Assembly: GCA_900543025.1 (NCBI GenBank)
Contig: UQPP01000032.1
Coordinates: forward strand, 1 to 23,578
From: an uncultured Collinsella sp.
GTDB taxonomy: Bacteria > Actinomycetota > Coriobacteriia > Coriobacteriales > Coriobacteriaceae
Reading direction: 5' to 3'
Length of the DNA stretch: 23,578 nucleotides
Position 1 is the first letter of the stretch, and every line of letters starts with the position of its first letter. The notes beneath the pieces are model-generated. The model was not told the DNA's origin. It worked only from the letters and a program-made list of their open reading frames with translations, and made no database searches. A program made the position numbers and the translations under genes. Below, one piece after another: positions 1 to 6,811 of the stretch.

Positions 1-1
1 C

Positions 2-409
2 GTTATGAGCGTCCATGCGCGTGTGACGCGCGTGGCACACCCTGCGATGGGTGAGGGCGTGGGCTACGGTTTTACCTACCGCGTACCGCGTACGCGCGTT
101 CAGATCTGCACGCTGCCGATCGGTTATGCCGACGGCCTATCGCGTACGCTTTCCAATCGTATGGATGTGCTGTATCGCGGCGAGCGCGTGCATCAGGTTG
201 GCAATATCTGCATGGACCAGTTTATGGTCGCCATTCAGTCCAACCCGGCACACGAGATTCCCGAGGCCGAGTATGGTGACGAGATGATCATTGTCGGCCG
301 CGATGGCGATGCCGAGATCACTATGGACGAGATGGCCCGACTGCGCGGAACGATTAACTACGAGGTCGCCTGCGGCTTTGGCATGCGTCTCGACAAGGTC
401 TACGTGTAG
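2..409 (+). CDS. alr: Alanine racemase, C-terminal part (5' truncated by window edge)
   Basis: This is the last 135 codons of a PLP-dependent alanine racemase, which interconverts L- and D-alanine for peptidoglycan precursors in the cytoplasm. The frame is open to the window edge, so the N-terminal PLP-barrel is missing and the true start lies upstream. The visible part is the C-terminal beta domain. VGYGFTY matches the region carrying the catalytic tyrosine (SYG-type motif), PIGYADGLSR is the family's GYADG motif, and GNICMDQFMV matches the MCMD substrate-pocket motif. The stop codon lies 8 bp before the next start, whose ribosome binding site TAGGAG overlaps the alr stop, so the genes are probably cotranscribed. 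Family assignment is secure; nothing can be said about the promoter. Confidence 0.95.
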   Translation, partial: VMSVHARVTRVAHPAMGEGVGYGFTYRVPRTRVQICTLPIGYADGLSRTLSNRMDVLYRGERVHQVGNICMDQFMVAIQSNPAHEIPEAEYGDEMIIVGRDGDAEITMDEMARLRGTINYEVACGFGMRLDKVYV

Positions 410-417
410 GAGCCGCT

Positions 418-1074
418 ATGGGCGTCATGCACATCCCAGGCCATACCCATCAGGCGCCGCGTGAGGTCGCACTCGAGGAGATCGAGGCCGTTCTGGGCGA
501 TTGTCACCTCTGCCAGCTCTACCAGTCGCGTCACAATATCGTGTTTGGCGTGGGAAATCCCCGCGCTCGCGTGATGTTTATTGGCGAGGCACCGGGCCGC
601 AATGAGGATTTGCAGGGCGAACCCTTTGTGGGGGCGGCGGGTGAAGACCTCAACGGCATTTTGTCCCTGGCAGGTCTTAAGCGCGAGGATGTCTATATCG
701 CCAATGTGCTTAAGTGCCGCCCGCCGGGAAACCGCAATCCGCGCCCCGAGGAAGTGCTGGCTTGCTCACCGTTTTTGCGCGAGCAGATTCGAAGCATCTG
801 GCCCGATATCATCGTGACGCTCGGCAATCCCGCAACGCACTTTGTGCTCAAGACCGAGATCGGCATTACCAAGCTGCGCGGCAGGTTCCATCAGATGGGG
901 CACTTTGTGGTGATGCCGACGTTTCATCCTGCGGCGGCGCTGCGCAATCCGGCGTGGCAGGAGCTGCTGGAGGAAGACTTTAAGATGCTGGGCGACTATC
1001 TGGAGCGACATCCCGCGCCGGAGACCCCTCGGAATAATAAGGAGCGCATATGTCCCTGGAGCGCCTGGGGGTAG
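418..1074 (+). CDS. Family-4 (Fe-S) uracil-DNA glycosylase
   Basis: The 218-residue product is a uracil-DNA glycosylase of the thermostable family 4/5 type, which removes uracil from DNA to start base-excision repair. Visible motifs are GEAPGRNED (residues 56-64, the water-activating motif A) and FHPAAALRN (169-177, the His-containing motif B). Four cysteines at 29, 32, 100 and 116 have the spacing expected for the [4Fe-4S] cluster of this family. The start at 418 is supported by TAGGAG overlapping the alr stop; an internal ATG at 427 is a weaker alternative. The 3' end overlaps the start of tsaE by 25 bp, indicating tight translational coupling. The last 20 or so residues after the conserved domain look like a non-conserved tail. 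Length is normal for the family. Confidence 0.93.
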   Translation: MGVMHIPGHTHQAPREVALEEIEAVLGDCHLCQLYQSRHNIVFGVGNPRARVMFIGEAPGRNEDLQGEPFVGAAGEDLNGILSLAGLKREDVYIANVLKCRPPGNRNPRPEEVLACSPFLREQIRSIWPDIIVTLGNPATHFVLKTEIGITKLRGRFHQMGHFVVMPTFHPAAALRNPAWQELLEEDFKMLGDYLERHPAPETPRNNKERICPWSAWG

Positions 1075-1556
1075 GTACCTATAGAACGGCTCGTACTGCC
1101 GATACGGAGCATTTTGGCGAGCTGGTCGCACCGTGTCTAGAAGATGGCGATGTGCTGATTTTGACCGGTGGCTTGGGTGTGGGAAAAACCCACTTTACCA
1201 AGGGCGTCTCGCGCGCTCTGGGCGATGAGCATATGGTCACGAGCCCTACGTTCGCGCTCATGGCCGTTCATGACCAGGGGCGTATTCCGCTGTTCCATTT
1301 TGATCTGTATCGCTTGGAGCATGCCTACGAGCTTGAGGATACGGGCATTTTTGACGTGCTGGGCTATGAGGGTGTTTGCCTGCTGGAATGGGGCGAGCAG
1401 TTTCAGGATGAACTGACAGATGAGTATCTTTCGGTGACGCTTAAGCGCGATGAGGACGACAGCGACGTGCGAACGATAACGCTCGAGGCGCACGGCGAGC
1501 GCGCGAATGAGCTTTCCCATTTGATAGATAAGGCTGTACAAGATGAGCTTGCATAA
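1050..1556 (+). CDS. tsaE: tRNA t6A biosynthesis ATPase TsaE
   Basis: This 168-residue P-loop ATPase is TsaE (YjeE), the energy-coupling subunit that works with TsaB and TsaD to transfer threonylcarbamoyl to A37 of ANN-decoding tRNAs. The Walker A is GGLGVGKTHFTKG, followed by TSPTFALM (the conserved SPTF motif), FHFDLYRL and LLEWGEQF (the EWxE motif), all in the canonical order. The start is preceded by AAGGAG with good spacing even though it lies inside the uracil glycosylase gene. The 3' end overlaps the next gene by 14 bp. Having its partners TsaB and TsaD encoded immediately downstream supports the assignment strongly. No promoter is visible within the upstream gene. Confidence 0.96.
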   Translation: MSLERLGVGTYRTARTADTEHFGELVAPCLEDGDVLILTGGLGVGKTHFTKGVSRALGDEHMVTSPTFALMAVHDQGRIPLFHFDLYRLEHAYELEDTGIFDVLGYEGVCLLEWGEQFQDELTDEYLSVTLKRDEDDSDVRTITLEAHGERANELSHLIDKAVQDELA

Positions 1557-3927
1557 CGACAACGCGCTGGTGGTGGCGCTTGACACATCGACCGACATGC
1601 TTGCCTGCGCGGCAAGCTGGATTGATGCGCAGACAGGCGAGGCAAAGCTGGTAAGTGGGGACCATCTGTGTCGCCGCCATGCCAACGTGGAGCTCGTGAA
1701 TACTGTTGATGGCCTACTGAAGCAGACCGGCCTGGATCGTAGCGATGTCGGCTGTTATGTGGTCGGCCGCGGCCCGGGTTCGTTTACGGGCGTGCGTATC
1801 GGCATCTCCACCGCAAAGGGTCTGGCACGTGGTGCCAACGTGCCGTTGCTCGGCGTGTCGACACTTGACGCTTGCGCCTGGACGGCATGGAAGGCCGGCG
1901 TACGCGGCAAGCTTGGTGTTCTTGCCGATGCCATGCGCGGCGAGGTGTACCCGGCGCTGTATGTGCTGGGGGATGAGGGTCCCGAGCGTCTGTTTGAGCG
2001 CGAGCGTGTGGTCAAGGCCGCCGTGGCGCTTGATGAGTGGCGCCAGACCGTGGACTGGGATCAGGTTCAGCTGACTGGTGACGGTCTCGTGCGTTATGGC
2101 GAGCTGCTGGGTGAGGACGAGACGGCGCGCTGCGTGGAGCGAGATCTGTGGTGGCCCTCGGGCGAGGGCCTGCTGATGGCGCACGCCGCAGGCGATGGCG
2201 ATCCGGCTCGCGTCTTGCCGATCTATACGCGCCTTTCGGACGCCGAGGAAAACGAGCGCAAGCGCCTGGGCCTTGCCGAGAGCGCGCAGAGTGAGGTGAC
2301 AGGTGTTGCCGACGAGCTCGCCGGACGTCATCTGCAATTCCGCCCCATGGGCGCGGCGGATGCCGAGGGTGCGAGCGCGCTGGAGGCAGCCTGCTTTGAA
2401 GGCGCCGGACACGAGGCGTGGACGCCGGGCATGTTCCTGTCCGAGCTGGGCGAGGACGTTGCCGCTCCGCGTAGCTGGTGGGTGGCGCACGACGACGGTC
2501 AGCTGCTGGGTCTTGCCGGCGGCATGGTCGTCGACGGGGACGTGCAGATTATGGACGTTGCCGTCGATCCGACTCATCGCCGCGAGGGCATCGCCCGCAA
2601 GCTGCTGTCGCACGTGAGCTATGACGCGCAGATGCTTGGCTGCACCACGGCTTCGCTTGAGGTTGAGGACGGCAACGAGGGCGCAATTGCACTCTATGCC
2701 GCCCTGGGCTTTACCGAGGCGGGTCGTCGCCGTGGCTACTACGGTGCCGGCAAGGATGCCATCGTCATGACGGCGCCGCTGCCCCTGGTGCTTCCTCTCG
2801 ACAATGCCTCGCCCGAGCCAACTGCCGCCGAACAGCGCGTATGGCCGCTGCCTGCGCCCGAACGCACCGCTGATGAGCGTGCCGAAATCGAGCGCCGTCG
2901 CCTGGTGCTTGCCATCGAGAGTTCCTGCGACGAGACGGCTGTGGCGATTATCGATGCGGACGGCAAGATGCTGGCCAACCAGGTGTCGACGCAGATTGAT
3001 TTTCATGCCCGCTTTGGCGGCGTGGTGCCCGAGATCGCCTCGCGCAAGCACGTTGAGGTGATTGTGAGTGTCGTAGATGCGGCGCTTGAAGATGCCGCGG
3101 CATCGCTTGGCCTTGAGGGTGGGGCGATTGCGCCAAGTGAGCTTGCCGCCGTGGGCGTGACGCAAGGTCCGGGCCTGGTGGGCGCCCTGGTGGTGGGTGT
3201 CGCCTTTGCCAAGGGCTTTGCGTATGCTGCCGGCAAGCCGCTCGTGTGCGTCAATCATCTGGAGGGTCACCTGTTTGCCAACCTGTTGGCGCAGCCTGAC
3301 CTCAAGCCTCCGTTTATCTTTACGCTTGTCTCGGGCGGGCACACCATGCTTGTGCACGTAAAGGCATGGGGCGACTACGAGGTGCTTGGCGAGACGCTCG
3401 ACGACGCCGTGGGCGAAGCCTTCGACAAGGTGGCAAAGGCGCTGGGCCTGGGCTATCCCGGCGGCCCCATCATCTCCAAGCTTGCCGAGACGGGCAACCC
3501 CAAGGCGATCGATTTTCCCCGCGCGCTTAACAGCAGGGGAGACTACCGTTTCTCGCTTTCGGGCCTCAAGACGGCGGTGACGCTCTACATCGAGCAGGAG
3601 ACCAAGGCCGGGCGCACGATTCACCTGCCCGACCTAGCGGCCTCGTTTGAGGCGGCGGTCTTTGACGTGCAGTACAAGAAGGCCAAAAACGCCCTGCATG
3701 CCACCGGGTGCAAGGAGTATTGCATCGGCGGCGGCGTCTCGGCCAACCCGCACCTGCGCGAGATGATGATCAAGAAGCTCGGGCGTCAGGGGATTCGCGT
3801 AACGGTGCCGCCCTTGTCTGCCTGCACCGATAACGCAGCCATGATCGCGGAGGTCGCCCGCCGTAAATTCGACCGAGGTGAAATCTCGCCGTTCGACGTC
3901 GACGCCGATCCGAACATGACGTTGTAG
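1543..3927 (+). CDS. tsaD: TsaB-RimI-TsaD triple fusion
   Basis: One 794-residue polypeptide carries three enzymes normally encoded separately. Residues 1 to about 235 are TsaB, the dimerisation partner (VVALDTSTDMLACA at the start; GRGPGSFTGVRIG). Residues about 263-410 are a GNAT acetyltransferase like RimI, which acetylates the N-terminal alanine of ribosomal protein bS18; HRREGIARKLL is the acetyl-CoA loop. Residues about 452-794 are TsaD, the threonylcarbamoyl transferase, with LAIESSCDET and the metal-binding HLEGH near residues 571-575. Linkers around 238-262 and 415-450 are Glu/Ala/Pro-rich. The reading frame is unbroken and each domain keeps its hallmark motifs, so this is a real fusion, not an assembly artefact within the window. 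The ATG overlaps the end of tsaE; its ribosome binding site is weak, suggesting coupling. No TsaC is seen here. The operon ends with this gene. Confidence 0.95.
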   Translation: MSLHNDNALVVALDTSTDMLACAASWIDAQTGEAKLVSGDHLCRRHANVELVNTVDGLLKQTGLDRSDVGCYVVGRGPGSFTGVRIGISTAKGLARGANVPLLGVSTLDACAWTAWKAGVRGKLGVLADAMRGEVYPALYVLGDEGPERLFERERVVKAAVALDEWRQTVDWDQVQLTGDGLVRYGELLGEDETARCVERDLWWPSGEGLLMAHAAGDGDPARVLPIYTRLSDAEENERKRLGLAESAQSEVTGVADELAGRHLQFRPMGAADAEGASALEAACFEGAGHEAWTPGMFLSELGEDVAAPRSWWVAHDDGQLLGLAGGMVVDGDVQIMDVAVDPTHRREGIARKLLSHVSYDAQMLGCTTASLEVEDGNEGAIALYAALGFTEAGRRRGYYGAGKDAIVMTAPLPLVLPLDNASPEPTAAEQRVWPLPAPERTADERAEIERRRLVLAIESSCDETAVAIIDADGKMLANQVSTQIDFHARFGGVVPEIASRKHVEVIVSVVDAALEDAAASLGLEGGAIAPSELAAVGVTQGPGLVGALVVGVAFAKGFAYAAGKPLVCVNHLEGHLFANLLAQPDLKPPFIFTLVSGGHTMLVHVKAWGDYEVLGETLDDAVGEAFDKVAKALGLGYPGGPIISKLAETGNPKAIDFPRALNSRGDYRFSLSGLKTAVTLYIEQETKAGRTIHLPDLAASFEAAVFDVQYKKAKNALHATGCKEYCIGGGVSANPHLREMMIKKLGRQGIRVTVPPLSACTDNAAMIAEVARRKFDRGEISPFDVDADPNMTL

Positions 3928-3939
3928 CTGGTACGGCGC

Positions 3940-4074
3940 GGTCCCCGGACGGAGGGGCCGGATATAAGGTTTCCTGCTCTGCAGTCCTGCGCAAGACGAA
4001 GGCCACATTAAGTGGCCTTCTTTGCGTGCGGAACTCGCGATAAACCTTATATCCGGCCCCTCCGTCCGGGGACC
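3940..4074 (+). repeat. Large hairpin element, copy 1 (33-bp perfect arms, 69-nt conserved core)
   Basis: The element starts 12 bp after the tsaD stop. Arms at 3940-3972 and 4042-4074 are perfect 33-bp inverted repeats (outer part GC-rich GGTCCCCGGACGG, inner part ATATAAGGTTT). They enclose a 69-nt core, 3973-4041, beginning CCTGCTCTGCAGTCCTGC and ending GTGCGGAACTCGCGAT. The core itself folds: GAAGGCCAC pairs with GTGGCCTTC around an ATTAA loop, GCAA with TTGC, and AGTCCTGC with GCGGAACT with one mismatch. The same core recurs at 4260-4328 (reverse orientation) and 9043-9111, with unrelated arms. There is no T-run, so it is not a classic terminator. It could be a structured RNA, a 3'-end stabiliser or a palindromic mobile element. 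I do not recognise it. Confidence 0.9.
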
Positions 4075-4182
4075 TTTCTGTGTCGATATAGCTTCTGAGC
4101 TGGTTTGGCGTCGACAACGTCCAGCAAGGTTAACAAGCCAGCGTCGAATTTCCAGCGTTCTTTAGCTGAAAGAAAAAGTTGG

Positions 4183-4205
4183 TGTGCGGAGCTTTGCTCC
4201 GCACA
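4183..4205. repeat. Short perfect hairpin between hairpin-element copies 1 and 2
   Basis: TGTGCGGAGC and GCTCCGCACA form a 10-bp perfect stem with a TTT loop. It lies in the 143-bp spacer (4075-4217) between two inverted copies of the large hairpin element; nothing else could be identified in that spacer. It shares GTGCGGA with the core of the large element, which may be chance. No T-run follows on either strand. Confidence 0.6.
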
Positions 4206-4217
4206 TTTGGGATGGGA

Positions 4218-4370
4218 GCCCCTGAGAGCCGCGGGAGCCGGGCGGCGCATATGAACTTTATCGCGAGTTCCGCACGCAAAGGAAAGCACTTAATGTGCTT
4301 TCCGTCTTGCGCAGGACTGTAGAGCAGGAAAGTTCATATGCGCCGCCCGGCTCCCGCGGCTCTCAGGGGC
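4218..4370 (-). repeat. Large hairpin element, copy 2 (42-bp perfect arms, inverted core)
   Basis: Arms at 4218-4259 and 4329-4370 are perfect 42-bp inverted repeats (outer GCCCCTGAGAGCCGCGGG, inner ATATGAACTTT) with no obvious similarity to the arms of copy 1. The 69-nt core, 4260-4328, is the reverse complement of the copy 1 core. Apart from one A/G change near its start it differs only in the apical stem, where GGAAAGCAC/GTGCTTTCC replaces GAAGGCCAC/GTGGCCTTC with pairing fully kept. The ATTAA loop and the flanking conserved segments are identical. It lies about 100 bp upstream of the cstA promoter. From 4371 to 4468 no further feature is visible. Confidence 0.9.
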
Positions 4371-4468
4371 ATCTCTCATGCAAAAACTTTTGTCGGGTAA
4401 AGTCCGAGGTCAGTGGCGTTTTATACCGAGAAATTCAAAAAAAGTTGAAAATTCATTACATATTTGCG

Positions 4469-4497
4469 TTGACTTTAGGTAACTAAAGTTTCATACT
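4469..4497 (+). promoter_or_regulatory. Strong sigma-A-type promoter for the cstA leader, with palindrome in the spacer
   Basis: TTGACT (4469-4474), a 17-bp spacer and CATACT (4492-4497) form a near-consensus promoter reading toward cstA, with a start site expected near 4504. The spacer carries a perfect palindrome, ACTTTAG-GTAA-CTAAAGT (4472-4489), in the position of a repressor operator. The cognate regulator cannot be named from the sequence. Confidence 0.7.
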
Positions 4498-4515
4498 CCT
4501 TTTCAACCACTGGGG

Positions 4516-4544
4516 GATGTGAACACGCACGGATCGTTCACATC
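4516..4544 (+). promoter_or_regulatory. 5'-UTR hairpin of the cstA leader
   Basis: GATGTGAAC (4516-4524) and GTTCACATC (4536-4544) are a perfect 9-bp inverted repeat with an 11-nt loop. It starts about 12 nt after the predicted transcription start and lies just ahead of the leader ORF. The TGTGA/TCACA halves recall a CRP site, but the spacing is 13, not 6, so an RNA hairpin is more plausible. Confidence 0.55.
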
Positions 4545-4568
4545 ATGATTGAAGAGGATTTCTTAGAC

Positions 4569-4613
4569 ATGTTCACGCATCAGCTAAACATTATCAGCGT
4601 AGTAATTATCTGA
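4569..4613 (+). CDS. Candidate Ile/Val-rich leader peptide upstream of cstA
   Basis: A 14-codon ORF reads MFTHQLNIISVVII and stops with TGA. Its C-terminal half contains four Ile and two Val in eight codons, the signature of a branched-chain amino-acid attenuation peptide. A ribosome binding site, GAAGAGGA (4551-4558), lies 10 nt before the ATG, and the ORF sits between a good promoter and a Rho-independent terminator that precedes cstA. What is seen is the ORF, its composition and its context. That stalling at Ile/Val codons lets transcription continue into a CstA transporter is inference. The chance of a short hydrophobic ORF occurring randomly is not negligible, but composition, placement and ribosome binding site agree. 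Confidence 0.6.
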   Translation: MFTHQLNIISVVII

Positions 4614-4616
4614 TGC

Positions 4617-4658
4617 GGGTTAGCACATACAGCTAGCCCGTACGATAACGGGCGGCTG
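4617..4658 (+). promoter_or_regulatory. Competing hairpins between leader ORF and terminator
   Basis: GGGTTAGC (4617-4624) can pair with GCTAGCCC (4632-4639) with one G-T pair. The same second segment can instead join CAGCTAGCCCGT (4630-4641) pairing with ACGGGCGGCTG (4648-4658) around the loop ACGATA, 11 bp with one bulged A. The two folds exclude each other, as in attenuators. I do not see a clean antiterminator that breaks the following terminator stem, so the switching mechanism is unresolved. Confidence 0.5.
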
Positions 4659-4664
4659 ATGAAG

Positions 4665-4704
4665 ATGAGGGCCGTCGAGCGCAACCGACGGCCCTCATTT
4701 TTTA
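4665..4704 (+). terminator. Rho-independent terminator inside the cstA leader
   Basis: ATGAGGGCCGTCG (4665-4677) and CGACGGCCCTCAT (4686-4698) form a perfect 13-bp stem with an 8-nt loop, followed directly by a run of T to 4703. It lies 35 bp before the cstA start and downstream of the leader promoter, so it is placed to attenuate cstA and not to end the tsaD operon. Confidence 0.88.
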
Positions 4705-4738
4705 TGTCTGGGAAGTTCTTTTTAGAGGAGGAAATGTA

Positions 4739-6628
4739 ATGAACGGAGTTTTGCTCATGGTTGTGGCCGCGGCGGTGCTCGCCTGCGGCTATCTGGGCTA
4801 TGGCCGATGGCTGGCCAACAAGTGGGGCGTTGACAAAGAGGCCCTCACGCCGGCCAAGCGCATGAAGGACGGCAACAGCTTCTCGCCCGTCTCCGCCTTC
4901 ACCGCGTTCTCGCACCAGTTCAGCTCAATCTGCGGTGCTGGCCCTGTTACGGGTACGATCGTCGCCATGGCCTTTGGCTGGCTGCCCGTCGTGCTCTGGG
5001 TCCTCGTCGGCGGCATCTTCTTTGGCGCCGTCCACGACTTTGGCGCCCTGTACGCCTCGATGAAGAACAACGGCAAGTCCCTGGCTCAGCTCATCGAGAA
5101 GTACATCGGCAAGACCGGTCGTCGCCTGTTCCTGCTGTTCTGCTGGCTGTTCTGCATCATCGTCATCGCCGCCTTCACCGACATGGTCTGCAAGACGTTC
5201 ATGTTCACCCCGGCCGTTGACGCTTCTGGTGCCGCTACCGGTGCCATCGACTTCACCAAGTCCTATGCCGCCGGCTGCGCTGGTACCATCTCCATCCTGT
5301 TCACCTTCGTCGCTATCGCCTTTGGTTGGGCCCAGAAGAAGTTCAACCTCACCGGCGCTGCCGAGTTCGTCACCGGCGTGGTCCTCATGGTTCTCATGTT
5401 CGCCGTCGGAATGCAGTTCCCGGTCTACCTGGATAAGTTCCAGTGGTTCGCCGTCGTCATGGTCTACCTGGTCTTCGCTGGCGCTATGCCCATCCAGATG
5501 CTCAAGACCCCGCGTGACTACCTCACTTCCATCATGATGATCGTCATGATCGTCTGCGCTGTCCTCGGCATCGTCGTCTTGGGCGTCAACGGTCAGGCCA
5601 CCATCACCGCTCCGGTCTTCACCGGCTTCTCCACTGCCTCTGGCATGATGTTCCCGGTCCTGTTTGTCTCCGTTGCCTGCGGTGCTCTCTCCGGTTTCCA
5701 CAGCCTCGTTTCTTCCGGCACCTCTTCTAAGCAGGTCGAGAAGGAGCAGGACGCCGTCAAGGTCGGTTACGGCGCCATGATCGTCGAGTCCTTCGTCGGC
5801 ATCCTTGCCATCATCGTCGCCGGCATCATGTTCTCCGATATGAACACCGCCGGTACCGGCGCCCTCAACGCCGGTGTCGCTTCCACCCCGTTCCAGATCT
5901 TCGCCGCCGGCATCTCCCGCGGTATGCAGGCCTTCGGTGTTGACGGTACGCTCGCTACCGTCTTCATGACCATGAACGTTTCCGCTCTGGCCCTGACCTC
6001 GCTCGATGCCGTCGCCCGCATCGCTCGCACCTCGTTCTCCGAGTTCTTTGCCCAGACCAACGACGCCCTGGCCATTGAGTCCAAGGCCGGCTACATGAAG
6101 GTCCTCGGCAACCCCTGGTTCGCCACGGTCGTTACCCTGCTTCCTGGCCTCGCTCTCGCCTTTGGCGGCTATGCCAACATCTGGCCGCTCTTTGGTGCTT
6201 CTAACCAGCTGCTCGGCGGTATGACCATGATCACCCTCGCCGTGTTCTGCAAGTGCACCGGCCGCAAGGGCTGGATGCTCTACGTGCCCGTCGCCTTCCT
6301 GCTCTGCTGCACCTTCACCTCGCTGGTCCAGAGTGCCATGGGCTGCATGGCCGCCGTCCAGGCCTACGGCTTCTTCGGCACCATCCCGGCTACCGCTACC
6401 ACGGCTGCTGTCTCCGTCGCCGCTACCAAGGGCCTGCAGCTCGTCTTCGCCGTCCTGCTGATGGTCCTGGGCCTCATCGTTGCCGTCAACTGCCTCAAGG
6501 AGTTCTTCGGTAAGGAGGCCGGTTCCATGCCCGACGAGGAGCCCGAGTGGTCCGAGATGGGCAAGGCCGAGTACGGCCGCGCCGCTGTCGCCGAGGCTCC
6601 TGCCGACGCCGAGGCTGCCAAGGCCTAG
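4739..6628 (+). CDS. cstA: CstA-family carbon starvation / pyruvate-peptide transporter
   Basis: The 629-residue integral membrane protein belongs to the CstA family, whose members import peptides or pyruvate. Family hallmarks seen are FTAFSHQFSSICGAGPVTGTIVAMAFGWLP (split here as FTAFSHQFSSICGAGPVTG and following), the loop VHDFGALYASMKNNGKSLAQ, PIQMLKTPRDYL and WPLFGASNQLLGG. Many hydrophobic segments span the whole length, ending in a cytoplasmic Glu/Ala-rich tail after about residue 590. It is somewhat shorter than E. coli CstA. Strong AGAGGAGG at 4724-4731 fixes the start. Codons are extremely biased to C-ending forms, indicating high expression. Expression is probably controlled by the leader described at 4469-4704. 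Substrate (peptide versus pyruvate) cannot be decided from sequence. It is a single-gene unit closed by a terminator. Confidence 0.93.
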   Translation: MNGVLLMVVAAAVLACGYLGYGRWLANKWGVDKEALTPAKRMKDGNSFSPVSAFTAFSHQFSSICGAGPVTGTIVAMAFGWLPVVLWVLVGGIFFGAVHDFGALYASMKNNGKSLAQLIEKYIGKTGRRLFLLFCWLFCIIVIAAFTDMVCKTFMFTPAVDASGAATGAIDFTKSYAAGCAGTISILFTFVAIAFGWAQKKFNLTGAAEFVTGVVLMVLMFAVGMQFPVYLDKFQWFAVVMVYLVFAGAMPIQMLKTPRDYLTSIMMIVMIVCAVLGIVVLGVNGQATITAPVFTGFSTASGMMFPVLFVSVACGALSGFHSLVSSGTSSKQVEKEQDAVKVGYGAMIVESFVGILAIIVAGIMFSDMNTAGTGALNAGVASTPFQIFAAGISRGMQAFGVDGTLATVFMTMNVSALALTSLDAVARIARTSFSEFFAQTNDALAIESKAGYMKVLGNPWFATVVTLLPGLALAFGGYANIWPLFGASNQLLGGMTMITLAVFCKCTGRKGWMLYVPVAFLLCCTFTSLVQSAMGCMAAVQAYGFFGTIPATATTAAVSVAATKGLQLVFAVLLMVLGLIVAVNCLKEFFGKEAGSMPDEEPEWSEMGKAEYGRAAVAEAPADAEAAKA

Positions 6629-6667
6629 TTAGCTTGATGGGCTAACCGTTCCATCCATATGACTCGG

Positions 6668-6706
6668 AAAGACCGGGCCCGCAACGACGCGGACCCGGTC
6701 TTTTTT
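6668..6706 (+). terminator. Rho-independent terminator after cstA
   Basis: AAAGACCGGGCCCGC pairs with GCGGACCCGGTCTTT with one mismatch around a 6-nt loop, followed by TTT. It lies 40 bp after the cstA stop. Confidence 0.88.
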
Positions 6707-6709
6707 CTT

Positions 6710-6795
6710 GCGAGAACGGGTGATGCAAGGGCGTTCTCGCAGATGTTTTGCGTGGATAGGCTCGCGCGTTGTACCATATAGACGTATATGTGTAC
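6710..6795 (+). promoter_or_regulatory. Upstream region of the JetD-like gene: two inverted repeats
   Basis: GCGAGAACG (6710-6718) and CGTTCTCGC (6732-6740) are a perfect 9-bp inverted repeat. Nearer the gene, GTACCATATA (6771-6780) and TATATGTGTAC (6785-6795) form a second one around GACG with one bulged base. The second is AT-rich and overlaps the likely -10 region (TTGCGT at 6748 with TACCAT at 6772 is a possible but weak promoter), so it is a candidate operator. Confidence 0.4.
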
Positions 6796-6811
6796 ATATG
6801 AAAGGGGCCCC

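Noticed and set aside
1714..3624. Long - strand open frame (636 codons) opposite the tsaB-rimI-tsaD fusion
   Set aside because: It lacks any recognisable domain, is His/Arg-rich as expected of the complement of GC-rich codons, and lies wholly opposite a gene with unmistakable motifs.
3940..4074. Ordinary Rho-independent terminator for the tsaD operon
   Set aside because: The stem is far longer than needed, there is no T-run after it, and the same 69-nt core recurs elsewhere in both orientations.
3940..4370. Integron attC site or insertion sequence ends
   Set aside because: No integron integrase or transposase is present, the arms are much longer and more perfect than attC stems, and no target-site duplication was found flanking the copies.
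4517..4543. CRP-type operator before cstA (TGTGA...TCACA)
   Set aside because: Half-site spacing is 13 bp and not 6, and it lies downstream of the predicted transcription start; an RNA hairpin explains it better.
4925..5701. - strand open frame opposite cstA
   Set aside because: Asp/Glu/Gly/His-rich shadow produced by the GTC/GCC/ATC-rich codons of cstA.
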